DNA of 64,000 nucleotides from Betaproteobacteria bacterium (lineage in GTDB: Bacteria > Pseudomonadota > Gammaproteobacteria > Burkholderiales > Casimicrobiaceae), in contig JAAFJO010000007.1 of NCBI GenBank assembly GCA_013298145.1, positions 62,001-126,000 of the forward strand, read 5' to 3'. Below the pieces are notes generated by a model. That model saw nothing but the letters and a program-made list of their open reading frames with translations. It searched no databases and had not been told where the DNA came from. A program made the position numbers and the translations under genes. Position 1 is the stretch's first letter. The number at the start of each line of letters is the position of its first letter. Shown here in pieces: positions 38,078-48,126 of the stretch.

Positions 38078-39106
38078 CTACGCGTCTGCGCGGATGTTGT
38101 TCGCGCGAATCACAGCGGCCCATTTGTCGATGCTTTCTGAGATCAACCGGGCAAACTCTTCGGGCGTACCACCGACAGGTTCAAAGGCTTGCTTTGCGAA
38201 TGCCGCGCGAACTTCCGAGTCCGCAAGAATCGCGTTCAGTTCCTTGTTCAGGCGCTCGACGACAGGGCGCGGCGTGTTGGCGGGCGCAACGATTCCCTGC
38301 CATGAGGCGAAAGTCAGCTCCTTGATACCAAGTTCCGCGAACGTGGGAACATCAGGCAGCGCGCGATCTCGCTTCGCAGTCGACACCGCAAGGGCTCTCA
38401 GACGTCCTTCTTTAATGTGCGGCAACGCCGGCGCTAACGTGACGAATATTCCGTCCGCATGTTTGCCAAGCACATCGGTTAACGCGGGTTGCGCGCTGCG
38501 ATAGACGACCGGCTTTACTTTGATGTTCGCTGCGTTTTGTAAGAGCAGCACACCGAGTTGCCCCGTGGTGCCAATCGCGGGCGAGGCTAGCGCATACTTT
38601 TCTGGATGAGCACGCGCGAGCGACACGAACTCCGCAAGGGTTTTTGCAGGAACGTCCGAGTGAACGGCAAGCACTTGCGGCGAGTTAAACGCCTGAATGA
38701 CGGGTGCAAAGCTCTGTGTTGCATGAAAGGGAAGGTTGTCGAATAGAGTTTGATTGATGGCGAGTCCATCATGCGCGACAAACAATGTGTGACCATCAGG
38801 CGAAGACTTCGCTACGTGAGCTGCGGCGATATTGCCTGCGCCGCCAACACGGTTGTCAACCGTCACTGCCTTACCAAGCCGCTCCGCGAGTTTTGGCGCG
38901 AGAATGCGGGCAAGGATGTCGGGACTACCGCCGGGCGCTGCTGAAACAACGATTTGTAACGATTTAGCTGGGAACGGGATCTGCGCTCCCGCCGAAACGC
39001 CAAACAATGTCGCAGTCGCAGCTGCGCCAGCCGCGAGCAGTCGCCTCCTCATCGCAAAATGCGGATCAGGTGTAACGAATTGGGGAATCGGGAATCGATG
39101 TTTCAT
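38078..39106 (-). CDS. Bug-family (TctC) periplasmic solute receptor in sulfur cluster
   Basis: 342-aa Bug receptor with an N-terminal signal (MRRRLLAAGAAATATLFGVS). Landmarks are FPAKSLQIVVSAAPGGSPDI and the VDNRVGGAGNIAAAHVAKSS block. No TctA/B partner is present. Its position between SsuA-type receptors and the DszB-like gene suggests it binds an organic acid or sulfonated acid. It is co-transcribed, with gaps of 10 and 7 nt. Confidence 0.88.
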   Translation of the reverse strand: MKHRFPIPQFVTPDPHFAMRRRLLAAGAAATATLFGVSAGAQIPFPAKSLQIVVSAAPGGSPDILARILAPKLAERLGKAVTVDNRVGGAGNIAAAHVAKSSPDGHTLFVAHDGLAINQTLFDNLPFHATQSFAPVIQAFNSPQVLAVHSDVPAKTLAEFVSLARAHPEKYALASPAIGTTGQLGVLLLQNAANIKVKPVVYRSAQPALTDVLGKHADGIFVTLAPALPHIKEGRLRALAVSTAKRDRALPDVPTFAELGIKELTFASWQGIVAPANTPRPVVERLNKELNAILADSEVRAAFAKQAFEPVGGTPEEFARLISESIDKWAAVIRANNIRADA

Positions 39107-39113
39107 ACCGCGC

Positions 39114-40106
39114 CTACTTCGCTAAGTTCGCAACCGATGCGTCGGGTCGCCAAACAATGTCTGCGATGCGTACTGATTTAGGAATGAGTCCAAGCTGATG
39201 AAATGCATCGGCAACCGCTTGTTGATCTGCCACGATTTGAGGCGTCAGCACTCCCACAGGCGAGCGTGCGCGACGCTGAATAAAGAGCGATACAACCGCC
39301 GGATCTAGTCCGCTAAATTCGGCGACCAGGCGCACGGCTTCGCCACGGTTTTCCTGCGCTAATCGATCCGCACGAGTGAGTTCTTCGAAAAGGATGGACA
39401 AGGTCTGCGGATGCTGCGTAACGAATGCGCGAGAGGCCAGATAAAACGAGTTGTTGCTAGACAAGTCGCGCCCTGTAGCGAGCACGCGTGGTTTGATCGC
39501 AAGTTCGGTCGCTGCGTAGAACGGATCCCAGATCACCCAAGCGTCAACCGCTTTTCGCTCGAACGCAGCGCGCGCGTCTGCAGGAGTGAGATAGACGGGC
39601 TGAATGTCCTCCCACTTGAGCCCCGCTTTTGCGACTGCACGAACCAACAGGAAGTGCGAGCTCGAACCCTTTTGCAGCGCGATTCGTTTCCCTTTGAGAT
39701 CAGCGAGGGAGCGCAACGGTGAATCGTTCAACACCAACACAGCGGAGCTATCCGGCTTTGGTGGTTCAGCACCAACGTAGAACAAATCTTTCCCTGCTGC
39801 CTGGGCGAAAACGGGCGGCGAATCTCCGGTAAGCCCAAATTCGAGGCTACCTACCGCGAGCGCCTCAAGAAGTTGCGGACCCGCCGGAAACTCTATCCAA
39901 GAAATCTTCGTATTCGGCAGGCGCTTTTCAAGCCAACCCGATTGTTTCGCGATCACCAGGTTCACGGCAGATTTTTGATATCCGACACGCAACTGAGTAG
40001 GCGCGTTTGTAACGCTTTGCGCGGAAGCGACGTTGAGTACGCCAACCATTGATGCGACTGCGAGTACCCGCACAAACAGTCGTCGTGAGAATGAAATTCG
40101 ATTCAT
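39114..40106 (-). CDS. ssuA: Aliphatic sulfonate-binding protein, copy 2
   Basis: 330-aa SsuA-type receptor with a signal peptide (RRLFVRVLAVASMVGVLNVA). RVGYQKSAVNLVIAKQSGWL, ISWIEFPAGPQLLEALAVGS and DARAAFERKAVDAWVIWDPF are present. ATG has GGGAG 7 nt upstream. It is more divergent than copies 1 and 3 (for example LFYVGAEPPKPDSSAVLVLN), so a different sulfonate or a sulfate ester may be bound. Confidence 0.9.
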   Translation of the reverse strand: MNRISFSRRLFVRVLAVASMVGVLNVASAQSVTNAPTQLRVGYQKSAVNLVIAKQSGWLEKRLPNTKISWIEFPAGPQLLEALAVGSLEFGLTGDSPPVFAQAAGKDLFYVGAEPPKPDSSAVLVLNDSPLRSLADLKGKRIALQKGSSSHFLLVRAVAKAGLKWEDIQPVYLTPADARAAFERKAVDAWVIWDPFYAATELAIKPRVLATGRDLSSNNSFYLASRAFVTQHPQTLSILFEELTRADRLAQENRGEAVRLVAEFSGLDPAVVSLFIQRRARSPVGVLTPQIVADQQAVADAFHQLGLIPKSVRIADIVWRPDASVANLAK

Positions 40107-40116
40107 TGCGCGCTCC

Positions 40117-41133
40117 CTATTGCGAAAGGTTCCAAGTGGCTTCGCGCACTGAAATAGCTTTTGGAATCAGCTTCAGCTCGAAGAACGTATCGGCCACTTT
40201 CTGTTGCTCGGCGATCACCTCAGTGCTCACGGGTCTGACCGCTAGCGGATAGCGCTTCAAACTTGATTCGACGACGTCCACGTCCAATCCCTGAATAGGC
40301 GCGATCACTGCAGCCGCCTGTTTGAGGTTCGCCGTGATCCACTGGCCACGCTCGGTCAAGTCGTCGAACAATGCGCGAATTACCTGCGGATTGCGCTCGG
40401 CGAATTCACGCGCGGCGAGATAGAACAAATAGTTATTGACGACGCCCTTGCCATTCGCGATGAGGCGCGCGCCTAGTTGTTTCTCTGCGGCGGACAAGAA
40501 AGGATCCCAGATCACCCAGGCGTCCACTGCACCTTTCTCAAAAGCGGCCCGTGCATCCGCTGGCGGCAAAAAGACAACGTTGACATCACCGTACTTGAGC
40601 CCGGCACGCTCCAACAGCTTTACAAGCAAGTAATGAACGTTACTGCCCTTGTTAAGCGCTACTTTTTTGCCTTTAAGATCGGCGACCGACTTGATGGCGG
40701 AGGACTTCGGAACGATCAGTGCCTCGGCTTCGGGAGATGCGGGATCGTTACCGATGTAGACAAATTTCGCGCCGGCCGCCTGAGCGAAAATGGGAGGCGC
40801 CTCTCCGACATAGCCCACGTCAATAGCGCCGACGTTGAGCCCCTCAAGTAATTGTGGTCCTGCCGGGAATTCAACCCATTTCACAGACACGCCTTGGGGC
40901 GCAAGCCGCTTTTCGAGCGTACCCTGTGCGCGCTGAAGCACGAAGACACTCGCGGCTTTCTGATATCCGATCCGCAGCTCTTTGCTTTGTGCGTTTGCAC
41001 GTGGTACGAAGAAAAGGATTGCGGCAAGCACAATCAGCAGTGAGATTGCAAGGCCGATAATAAACCTCCGCTTACCGGGTGTGAACCATTTCGCTCGGTT
41101 GTGCAAGCTTTCGTTGGTATGAATCTGACTCAT
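40117..41133 (-). CDS. ssuA: Aliphatic sulfonate-binding protein, copy 1
   Basis: 338-aa SsuA-type receptor from ATG 41133, which has GAAAGG 8 nt upstream. A 24-residue cytoplasmic lead precedes the hydrophobic signal segment IIGLAISLLIVLAAILFFV. RIGYQKAASVFVLQRAQGTLE, FVYIGNDPASPEAEALIVPK and KYGDVNVVFLPPADARAAFE are canonical. It directly follows ssuE. Three SsuA paralogues for one SsuBC pair imply a broadened substrate range. Confidence 0.92.
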   Translation of the reverse strand: MSQIHTNESLHNRAKWFTPGKRRFIIGLAISLLIVLAAILFFVPRANAQSKELRIGYQKAASVFVLQRAQGTLEKRLAPQGVSVKWVEFPAGPQLLEGLNVGAIDVGYVGEAPPIFAQAAGAKFVYIGNDPASPEAEALIVPKSSAIKSVADLKGKKVALNKGSNVHYLLVKLLERAGLKYGDVNVVFLPPADARAAFEKGAVDAWVIWDPFLSAAEKQLGARLIANGKGVVNNYLFYLAAREFAERNPQVIRALFDDLTERGQWITANLKQAAAVIAPIQGLDVDVVESSLKRYPLAVRPVSTEVIAEQQKVADTFFELKLIPKAISVREATWNLSQ

Positions 41134-41260
41134 GGTGATGACCTTTCTGTTTTCTTTGGGCAAAGCAATGGCCGCCCGCGTATGCGGAAAAATTTGAGTA
41201 GTAATTTGCAGCGGATTTCTGGTTAAAAGCGTGATTCGCTGCGGGATTGGGATTGCGGTG

Positions 41261-41845
41261 TTACACGCTACATCGCACTTGCGAAAACGATACTGTTTCG
41301 AATACGCCAGGCGGTTGCATTCGAGCGACTTCGCTGAATAGGTTAGCCGCGCCTTCTTCTAGTCGAGCAGCGATTTCATCGCCTACTTCGTAGCTTCCAT
41401 CCGCCTGCGATACAACTTGCGAATCGGTCGCATAGACGCCAGGCAAAATTTGTCGTGCCGCTAGTGATTGCAATACTGGGCGCAGCGCATAGTCGAGTGC
41501 GAGCATATGGTGAGCACTGCCGCCAGTGGCGATAGGTAGCACAGTCTTATCTTTGAGCGCCGATTGTGGGAGCAAGTCTAAAAACGCCTTCAGCACACCG
41601 CTATACGCCGTCTTATAGACGGGGGTCGCAATCACGATGAGGCTTGCACGCGCTACTTGCTCCACTGCATTTACGATGGTCGTGTGTGTCGTGTCAGCAA
41701 AGAGGAGCGCTTGCGGCGCCAAATTACGCACATGCACTTCATCCACAGCTCCGCCACGCGCTTCGAGATATTGCCGTACGAAGCGCAGTAAGGTCTGTGA
41801 CCGAGAGCGTAGAGATGGACTACCAGCAATGAGCAAAACGGACAT
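41261..41845 (-). CDS. ssuE: NAD(P)H-dependent FMN reductase
   Basis: 194-aa flavodoxin-like reductase giving FMNH2 to SsuD. The N-terminal FMN-phosphate loop is LIAGSPSLRSRSQTL, and IVIATPVYKTAYSGVLKAFL is the typical SsuE active-site block. It is the first gene of the minus-strand sulfur operon, which runs about 13 kb to ssuF. Regulation by CysB/Cbl-type activators would be usual, but no site was recognised upstream. Confidence 0.94.
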   Translation of the reverse strand: MSVLLIAGSPSLRSRSQTLLRFVRQYLEARGGAVDEVHVRNLAPQALLFADTTHTTIVNAVEQVARASLIVIATPVYKTAYSGVLKAFLDLLPQSALKDKTVLPIATGGSAHHMLALDYALRPVLQSLAARQILPGVYATDSQVVSQADGSYEVGDEIAARLEEGAANLFSEVARMQPPGVFETVSFSQVRCSV

Positions 41846-42656
41846 ATTGATATTCGGCGGTTAGAAGTGATAGTGATCAAAAGAAGTGAGGGAATGCTTT
41901 TTCCGAGGCTTTGGTGAAACGCAACTATTCACCCGAGTCTGGCTAAGCGCGCGATCAAAGAAAGCGCCTCAAGGCAGCTGCGATGTCGACGGTTCTCATT
42001 GCGTAATTTCCAGAACATCGGTGAATTTCGCCTACGGCTTCATTCAACATTTGGCTATTCTGAGTCGAACAAACGCAAAACGTAACCAACAAAATTTCAC
42101 AAGCTTATGAACGTAGTGCGCAGCCCAAAAAATATGAGTAGCGTGAGGATTCTTCAGTTGATCGCATCTCGTCGCTGGTTGTTATTCGATTCGACTCGGA
42201 GCGCGCGAGGAATGAAAAGCAACGCTCCAATCAACTCGCTTCGCACAAGGCGTTTTTGCAATGCTTCGCAGCAGCACTTGGTGTGAGTTTGATACGCTAG
42301 ATCTAGCGATGTTGCATAAGCCGCTCAATCGCAAACGACTGCATTGCGATCACTGCGAACTCGGCACTATCGTCGATACGGTTTGCGCGTAGTTAGGCGC
42401 CACCCACATTTGCTCAGCGTCGTAAGCGTAAGTTCTAGGGCGACAGCGGTGGGTATTCGACGGTGGCTCGTAGCGCAACAGCGCTGTGATCTTCAGCGGC
42501 AGCAATCGTCTCTATCTTCATCAGATGTTCTTGATTGCGCAGCAGGAGCGTCTCTATCGATGCTTGAGAGCCACCGTGAAGCATCCGTTGCGTGCAGACC
42601 GATCGAGAGCGAGTCGAGCGGCTTAGCGCCGTATCGCCCGCGGTGCGTCGCAACTG
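41846..42656. other. Intergenic region between aldo/keto reductase and ssuE
   Basis: 811 bp without a gene I can support. It must hold the ssu operon promoter. It contains a perfect 14-bp palindrome CGCTAGATCTAGCG at 42295-42308. Opposed short frames near 42344-42712 lack family features. A degraded gene cannot be excluded. Confidence 0.4.
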
Positions 42657-43574
42657 TCAAGGAAGTGAGTTGCCCGCCGCCTTGTAGATTTCGTACCACT
42701 GCGTTCGACTGAGCACAAAGTCTTGGCTTTGCACCGCATCGCGCAATCGGAGCGGACTCGTGGTGCCTAGTATCGTTTGGATCCGGGCTGGATGGCGGGA
42801 AATCCACGCGACGGCGACAGCGGTGTCGCTAACACCATGCTCTTCCGCCACGCTCCTGAGTGCGGCATTCAGCGCCGAGAATTGTGGGTTCGCCAAAAAC
42901 GTGCCTTTGAAAAAGCCGTGCTGAAAAGGCGACCAAGCTTGTACTGTAATGCCTTTGAGTCGGCAGTAATCCAATGCGCCGCCATCGCGCATCACCGCAG
43001 GTTCGTCGCGCATATTGACGTGAAGACCCGCATCGATCAGGGGCGTGAAGGCAATGCTGAGTTGCAGTTGGTTGAAAAGCAACGGCTGTGTGAGACTTCG
43101 CTGTAATAACGCAATCTGGATCGGATTGTGGTTGCTTACGCCAAACGCGCGCACTTTTCCTGCGGTCTCGAGTTCGTCGAACGCCCGCGCCACTTCATCG
43201 GGCTCTACTAACGCGTCGGGGCGATGCAGCACAAGAACATCAAGGTACTCGGTGTTGAGGCGACGGAGGCTGCCTTCAACGGATGTGACGATGTGCGCTC
43301 GGCTAAAGTCAAATTGGCCGTCGTGGATGCCACACTTACTTTGCAGCATCATCCTGTCTCGCGCGATTTTCAGTCGCGCTACGGATTCCGCAAATACGGT
43401 TTCGCAACGGCCTGCGCCGTAGATATCGGCATGATCGAAGAAACTGAATCCAAGCTCGAACGCCGTCGCGATGAGCGTGTCCAGTGCGGCGGATTCCAGC
43501 TCAGCGATCCGCATACAGCCCAGCGCTAATTCGGGGATCGCCCATTTATTCGGGCCAACCGATATTGTTCGCAT
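42657..43574 (-). CDS. Aldo/keto reductase (YdhF-like)
   Basis: 305-aa (beta/alpha)8 NADPH oxidoreductase. The tetrad is visible: Asp in FFDHADIYGAG with its Tyr, Lys in LQSKCGI, His in VLHRPDAL. AFGVSNHNPIQIALLQ and the C-terminal ILGTTSPLRL bind cofactor. The start shares a base with the alpha-galactosidase stop (TGATG), so it is translationally coupled as the third gene of GH3-GH36-AKR. It probably reduces or oxidises a released sugar or aglycone aldehyde (inference). Confidence 0.9.
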   Translation of the reverse strand: MRTISVGPNKWAIPELALGCMRIAELESAALDTLIATAFELGFSFFDHADIYGAGRCETVFAESVARLKIARDRMMLQSKCGIHDGQFDFSRAHIVTSVEGSLRRLNTEYLDVLVLHRPDALVEPDEVARAFDELETAGKVRAFGVSNHNPIQIALLQRSLTQPLLFNQLQLSIAFTPLIDAGLHVNMRDEPAVMRDGGALDYCRLKGITVQAWSPFQHGFFKGTFLANPQFSALNAALRSVAEEHGVSDTAVAVAWISRHPARIQTILGTTSPLRLRDAVQSQDFVLSRTQWYEIYKAAGNSLP

Positions 43575-45817
43575 CAGTTGCCGACCGCCAAATTACGTTT
43601 GGCTCCGACGCCTGTTTGTGAACTAGCGAATCCGGGTATTCGTGCGTGGCCCAATTGAACGTTTTCCAGCAAGATTCCCACGCCATTGAATGGACGAGTA
43701 ACAGTGACATGCACGGTCCGATCTTCCACACTCACCTGCACCGCATCGCTATGAAACGCACGGCTGACCGACCAATGTCCTGACGGCAATTCAAATGTGA
43801 GCGCTGTCGCGTTTGGTGTGTTGAATGTATGCGCAACTAGGAGCAATGCGTCGCCGTCCTCAGACACGCGCGCCACGCTTTGCCAGCCAGTGCTTTGTCT
43901 CCGATTTCCGATCCCACTATCGCGCAAAGTGGATCGACCGTGCTTCAGCGTGGGTGCAGCGGCCAAGTAAAAGTCCATGGCGTCCTTTACGATACCCATT
44001 TGTGCGTCGCTCAGGTCAAACACCTCGCCTGAGATACACATGCGGCCGTAAAATGTTGCGCTCAGACTGTAGATCAGGCGGTCGCTGGTATCTGCCGCGT
44101 GCAGCACGGCCCAAATTTGGCACTGACGCGGCAAGATCAGGCGCTGGAGCTGTGCCGCCAAAATCGGCACATTGGTGGTTTCATGTGCGTCGGAAAATGA
44201 CGCCATCTCGCAGCGCGCCATCAGCGACGGCTCTAATCGATGACCTCCAGACGCGCAATTTTCCACGACGAGTTCGGGCATTTGCGCCTTGAGTTTCGCG
44301 AGGAAATCGTACCAACCCTGCACGTTTCGCCGAAGCCCTTCGCCCAGCGAATCGGGGTGATCGACGCCGACACCCAGCGATTCGTTGTAATCAATTTTCA
44401 GGTAACCGAAACCCGAGCTCGCCAGTAAATCAATCACCTGCTCCTGCAAAAATGCGTGGACCCAGGGGTCGTTCAGATCCAAGAATCGGCGTCCGCTACA
44501 CGTCAAGGCTACGCCGTCGCGCTTTAGTAAATGCTCCGTGCGCTGGAACATATTTGACCGTGAGCCGCAGTTTTCAATTTCGAACCAGAGCCCTGGTATG
44601 AAGCCCGCGTCGCGGATCATTTGCGTGGTGGCTTTGATGCCTTGCGGAAATCGCGATGCTGCGACCTGCCAGTCGCCGTGCACTTCGTTCAGATTGTGCG
44701 AGGTTTCATTGAACCACCCCGCATCCATTGTCACGTAAGTGATCGGGAGCCCCTGCAATCGGTCAAGTATCCGTCGCATAAAGTCGTGACTGGGATTGCC
44801 CCACGCGACACACCAGTCGTTGAAGGCAATGGGCAGCGTAGCCTCGATCGCAGGCGCATCGCGCAGTGCGCGCTGTTGGGTCTGGGTAAGCGCATGACAG
44901 AGCTCATCTAACGTGCCGCTGACCGATGCAAGCACAGCCTCTGGAGAATCGATGCGCTCGCCGGGTTGAATGGTTTTCAACCAATGTCCGCGATCCCGGT
45001 CGGCCTGCCCGCCCGAGAGCGAGAGCCAATCATCACGTCTTGAGGCTTCGATTTGCCACGACCCGCCCCACGCGAGTTGCGCCCCCCAAAACACGCCTGC
45101 AATACGATCTTCGAGCGCGACGAAAGGAAAGAAGTCCTTGGTTGGCATGCTGCCATTTACGCCAAAACGCTCGTTAACGTATACCTCTCCACCCCATGCA
45201 GTCTCGAGGTGAAGCTCCTCCAAACTGCGACATTCGTGCCGTGCCTCTTGGGCCCAACTCGTGCGAAAACGATGTAGAAACAAGCGGTCAGGAGCTTCGG
45301 CATGGTGAAACGGCGTGACACCACTCAGGCAAAAACTGGTGAGCCCTTCCAAACGTAGCGGCTCCGCGCCGGTGTTGATAAAGCTGCTTGCAACGTGAAC
45401 TGCGTCTTCATCGTCAAACCACCACAGCCGGTGCTCAAGCGCCCAGCCCTCTGGATGGGTCATGCGCGTAACCACCATCGAGCGCTCTTCGCTGATTTGC
45501 AACTCGGGCGCACCATAGTTCAACTGCATTAAAGCCGGAGCTTGTTTAACTGAGCTGCCGTGCAGGTACATGCCAGGCGACGCACCCCCGACCAGCTTGG
45601 CGTGCACCAGCGGCTCTGGCTTGGCCGGATTGCGTTCGTTGGCTCGCCCCCAGGGGAGCAACTCAAGCTCTGCCGCTCCGGCGTAATTCTCTCGATGCGG
45701 CACCACATCATCCATCCGGGATAACGGAATGAGCTGCAGCGACAAAGCGCTCTGCACCGCATCTGTCCAGTAACGGATGAGCGTCGTACGATTACGGAAT
45801 TCGGCAATAACGACCAT
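43574..45817 (-). CDS. GH36 alpha-galactosidase
   Basis: 747-aa enzyme of the usual GH36 size with an N-terminal beta-sandwich, central barrel and C-terminal beta domain. Catalytic regions: nucleophile Asp in YLKIDYNESLG, acid/base Asp in EMASFSDAHET, plus NDWCVAWGNPSHDF and YVTMDAGWF, and ENCASGGHRLEP. It would remove alpha-1,6-galactose from raffinose-type sugars or galactomannan. There is no signal peptide, so it acts in the cytoplasm. It starts 8 nt after GH3. The freed galactose would feed GalM/K/T/E. Confidence 0.92.
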   Translation of the reverse strand: MVVIAEFRNRTTLIRYWTDAVQSALSLQLIPLSRMDDVVPHRENYAGAAELELLPWGRANERNPAKPEPLVHAKLVGGASPGMYLHGSSVKQAPALMQLNYGAPELQISEERSMVVTRMTHPEGWALEHRLWWFDDEDAVHVASSFINTGAEPLRLEGLTSFCLSGVTPFHHAEAPDRLFLHRFRTSWAQEARHECRSLEELHLETAWGGEVYVNERFGVNGSMPTKDFFPFVALEDRIAGVFWGAQLAWGGSWQIEASRRDDWLSLSGGQADRDRGHWLKTIQPGERIDSPEAVLASVSGTLDELCHALTQTQQRALRDAPAIEATLPIAFNDWCVAWGNPSHDFMRRILDRLQGLPITYVTMDAGWFNETSHNLNEVHGDWQVAASRFPQGIKATTQMIRDAGFIPGLWFEIENCGSRSNMFQRTEHLLKRDGVALTCSGRRFLDLNDPWVHAFLQEQVIDLLASSGFGYLKIDYNESLGVGVDHPDSLGEGLRRNVQGWYDFLAKLKAQMPELVVENCASGGHRLEPSLMARCEMASFSDAHETTNVPILAAQLQRLILPRQCQIWAVLHAADTSDRLIYSLSATFYGRMCISGEVFDLSDAQMGIVKDAMDFYLAAAPTLKHGRSTLRDSGIGNRRQSTGWQSVARVSEDGDALLLVAHTFNTPNATALTFELPSGHWSVSRAFHSDAVQVSVEDRTVHVTVTRPFNGVGILLENVQLGHARIPGFASSQTGVGAKRNLAVGN

Positions 45818-45825
45818 ACTTGTTT

Positions 45826-48126
45826 CTATTTCGGATCAACAGAAAACAGCAGAACGCGAAGATCTGACAACCTGGAACTCATGCCAACTAGCGCATGAAA
45901 TAGCCCGGGTTCGGTTACCCGCTCCCCGTCTGCATCAATCACTTCGAGCAACTCAAGCGCAAGCGTAATCGTAGTAGTCGTGCGTTCACCAGCACCCACG
46001 GTTACGCGCTTCCAAGCGGCCAAGCGGCGATCGGGTCGAGTCACAGAGGCCACCACATCGCGCACATACACCTGAATGACCGCGACCCCATCCCGCGTGC
46101 CATCGTTATGTAATTCGACTTTCAGGCTAGGCGCTTGGCCGAGCGCCCATCGCTCCGCGCTCATTGCGGCGTTTTCGATCTCAATGCTCGCGTAAGACAT
46201 ACCGAAGCCAAATGGCCAGAGTCCGTTAACCCAATCAGACGGCAGGTCAATATGTCGAGTGTTGTCTTGCCGCCAAGCATGAATGTCGCCGCCGAAAGCG
46301 TTCATTGCGTCGCGATTGGCTAGTGGCACCGCTTGCTGCGGCCCACCCGAGAAGCCTTCAAAGTGCAACCCCGGCATTCGGTCATAGTGCACGGGTAATT
46401 GCCCAACGTGAGCAGGCCAGCTAATCGGGGTGCGGCCGGTGAAATCGCGATCACCCCACAAGAGCGCAGCCAAGGCGTCGCCGCCGCCCATGCCCGCATT
46501 CCAAACGCACACTACAGCCGACGCATGAGCCTTCACCCACGGAATCGCCAACGGCTTATTTGTTGCCAACACAACGACCAGCGGCGTACCCTTCGAGACG
46601 CACACCTGATGCAGCGCCTCGAGCAACGCGTGTTGGCGGCCAGGAAGCTCGAGCCGAGCGCAGTCGCGGCCCTCGCCTACCCAGTGATCGCTGTCACCCA
46701 CAACCGCGAGCACCATATCGGCGACTTTCGCGCGCGCTACAGCGAGCGCGATGCCGTCGGACTCATTTACAGTGGGGCTCGTGGGTGCTGGTCCGCAAGC
46801 AGGCACGTACTCGAGATCGGCACCTGCCGCTTCTGCACGCGCACGAAGTGCGGGAAGAAACGTCCAGTTTTTTGCCTCGGAATGCGCGCGGACGAGCGTT
46901 TCGGCAGCCTCGTTTCGACAAAGTGCCGTCCAGCAACCGTACTGCTGACGAAGGTCGTTTGCGGACTCTCCGACGAGCAAGATTCTCTTCACGGCTGTTG
47001 CCACTGGCAACACGCCATGATTTTCGAGCAGGACCATCGAGGCACTCGCGGCGTCAACGGCCGCTGCGAAACTCTCCGCGGTTCGCACGTCCGAAAGCGG
47101 TGGTCGACTGTCCTCGTCAAAAAGCCCGAGCGAAAACTTCGCACGCAATATCCGGATGGACGCTTCGCGCATCGTAGAAAGCGAAAGATCGCCACGTTCT
47201 GTCGCCTCCAGAAGCGCCGCGACAACACCACGAGCGGCGAGGTGAACTTCGTTTCCTGCCGCCACCGCTCGTGCGATGAAATCAGCATGACTACCCTGGA
47301 TCGCCTGAAGCAAGTGGCACCACTGCACGTTATCGGCGTCGCTCACCACAAACCCTGTGAAACCTAGGCGATCGCGAAGCTCGTGTTGCAGTAATCGTCG
47401 ATTAATTACACAGGGCACGCCGTCGATCGCGTGGTAGCCGCTCATCACCGCCCCAACCCCAGCTTTAATCGCACGCTGATACGGCGGCATATGGTCTCGC
47501 CGCAGAACGCGCCACGAAATGGCGCACTCACTCGCATCGCGTCCGCCCTGGCCTTCGCTGTAACCGGTGAAATGCTTCGCCGTCGCTAGCACGCGCGGCC
47601 GCGCTGGATCGCCCTGCACGCCTTCGATCATCGCGGCACCCATTTCGCCCACCAGGTAGGGATCCTCGCCAAACGTTTCTTCGATGCGACCAAAGCGCAG
47701 ATCTCGCGCTACATCAATATTCGGGCTGAACGCCCATCGGATTCCAGTCGCGATCATTTCGTCGGCGGTAATCGTTCCCATGCGCCGAAGCTGCTCTGTG
47801 TCAAAAGTTGCCGCCATTGCGAGCGGCGACGGAAACACGGTGCTGCCCAGGCCACGCAGCATCGCATGTCCATGCGCAGAATCAAGCGCGAACAGCACGG
47901 GAACATTGAGCCGGTGACGTGCTCGCAGTGCGCCCGCAAGCTCCGCTAAGCGAGGACCCTGCGCGTTGTACAGCGCTCCTACATCGTCAGGCGGCAAACG
48001 ATCTGGCCACGCGTTAGCATCGTCGGCGAGTAGCTGTCCTGCAAGTTCGGCGGGCGTCATCGCTTCGGCGAGAATCCGTGCACGCGCGTCCGGCGATAAA
48101 TGCGTGTTCATCCACGGTGCCGACAT
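45826..48126 (-). CDS. GH3 beta-glucosidase/beta-xylosidase
   Basis: 766-aa GH3 enzyme: N-terminal barrel with the nucleophile Asp in GFVVSDADNVQW, KHFTGYSEGQGGRDASE substrate loop, a second alpha/beta domain (ILLVGESANDLRQQYG; VVGDSDHWVGEGRD), and a C-terminal fibronectin-III-like domain (SLKVELHNDGTRDG). It has no signal peptide. It releases terminal beta-glucose or beta-xylose. It is the first gene of its operon, divergent from the PhyH-GH31 genes, consistent with xyloglucan or galactoglucomannan oligosaccharide breakdown. Confidence 0.92.
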   Translation of the reverse strand: MSAPWMNTHLSPDARARILAEAMTPAELAGQLLADDANAWPDRLPPDDVGALYNAQGPRLAELAGALRARHRLNVPVLFALDSAHGHAMLRGLGSTVFPSPLAMAATFDTEQLRRMGTITADEMIATGIRWAFSPNIDVARDLRFGRIEETFGEDPYLVGEMGAAMIEGVQGDPARPRVLATAKHFTGYSEGQGGRDASECAISWRVLRRDHMPPYQRAIKAGVGAVMSGYHAIDGVPCVINRRLLQHELRDRLGFTGFVVSDADNVQWCHLLQAIQGSHADFIARAVAAGNEVHLAARGVVAALLEATERGDLSLSTMREASIRILRAKFSLGLFDEDSRPPLSDVRTAESFAAAVDAASASMVLLENHGVLPVATAVKRILLVGESANDLRQQYGCWTALCRNEAAETLVRAHSEAKNWTFLPALRARAEAAGADLEYVPACGPAPTSPTVNESDGIALAVARAKVADMVLAVVGDSDHWVGEGRDCARLELPGRQHALLEALHQVCVSKGTPLVVVLATNKPLAIPWVKAHASAVVCVWNAGMGGGDALAALLWGDRDFTGRTPISWPAHVGQLPVHYDRMPGLHFEGFSGGPQQAVPLANRDAMNAFGGDIHAWRQDNTRHIDLPSDWVNGLWPFGFGMSYASIEIENAAMSAERWALGQAPSLKVELHNDGTRDGVAVIQVYVRDVVASVTRPDRRLAAWKRVTVGAGERTTTTITLALELLEVIDADGERVTEPGLFHALVGMSSRLSDLRVLLFSVDPK

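Noticed and set aside
42344..42712. Opposed frames of 122 and 72 codons downstream of the aldo/keto reductase
   Set aside because: Arg/Ser-rich low-quality text, overlapping each other and the reductase 3' end, with no recognisable domain.
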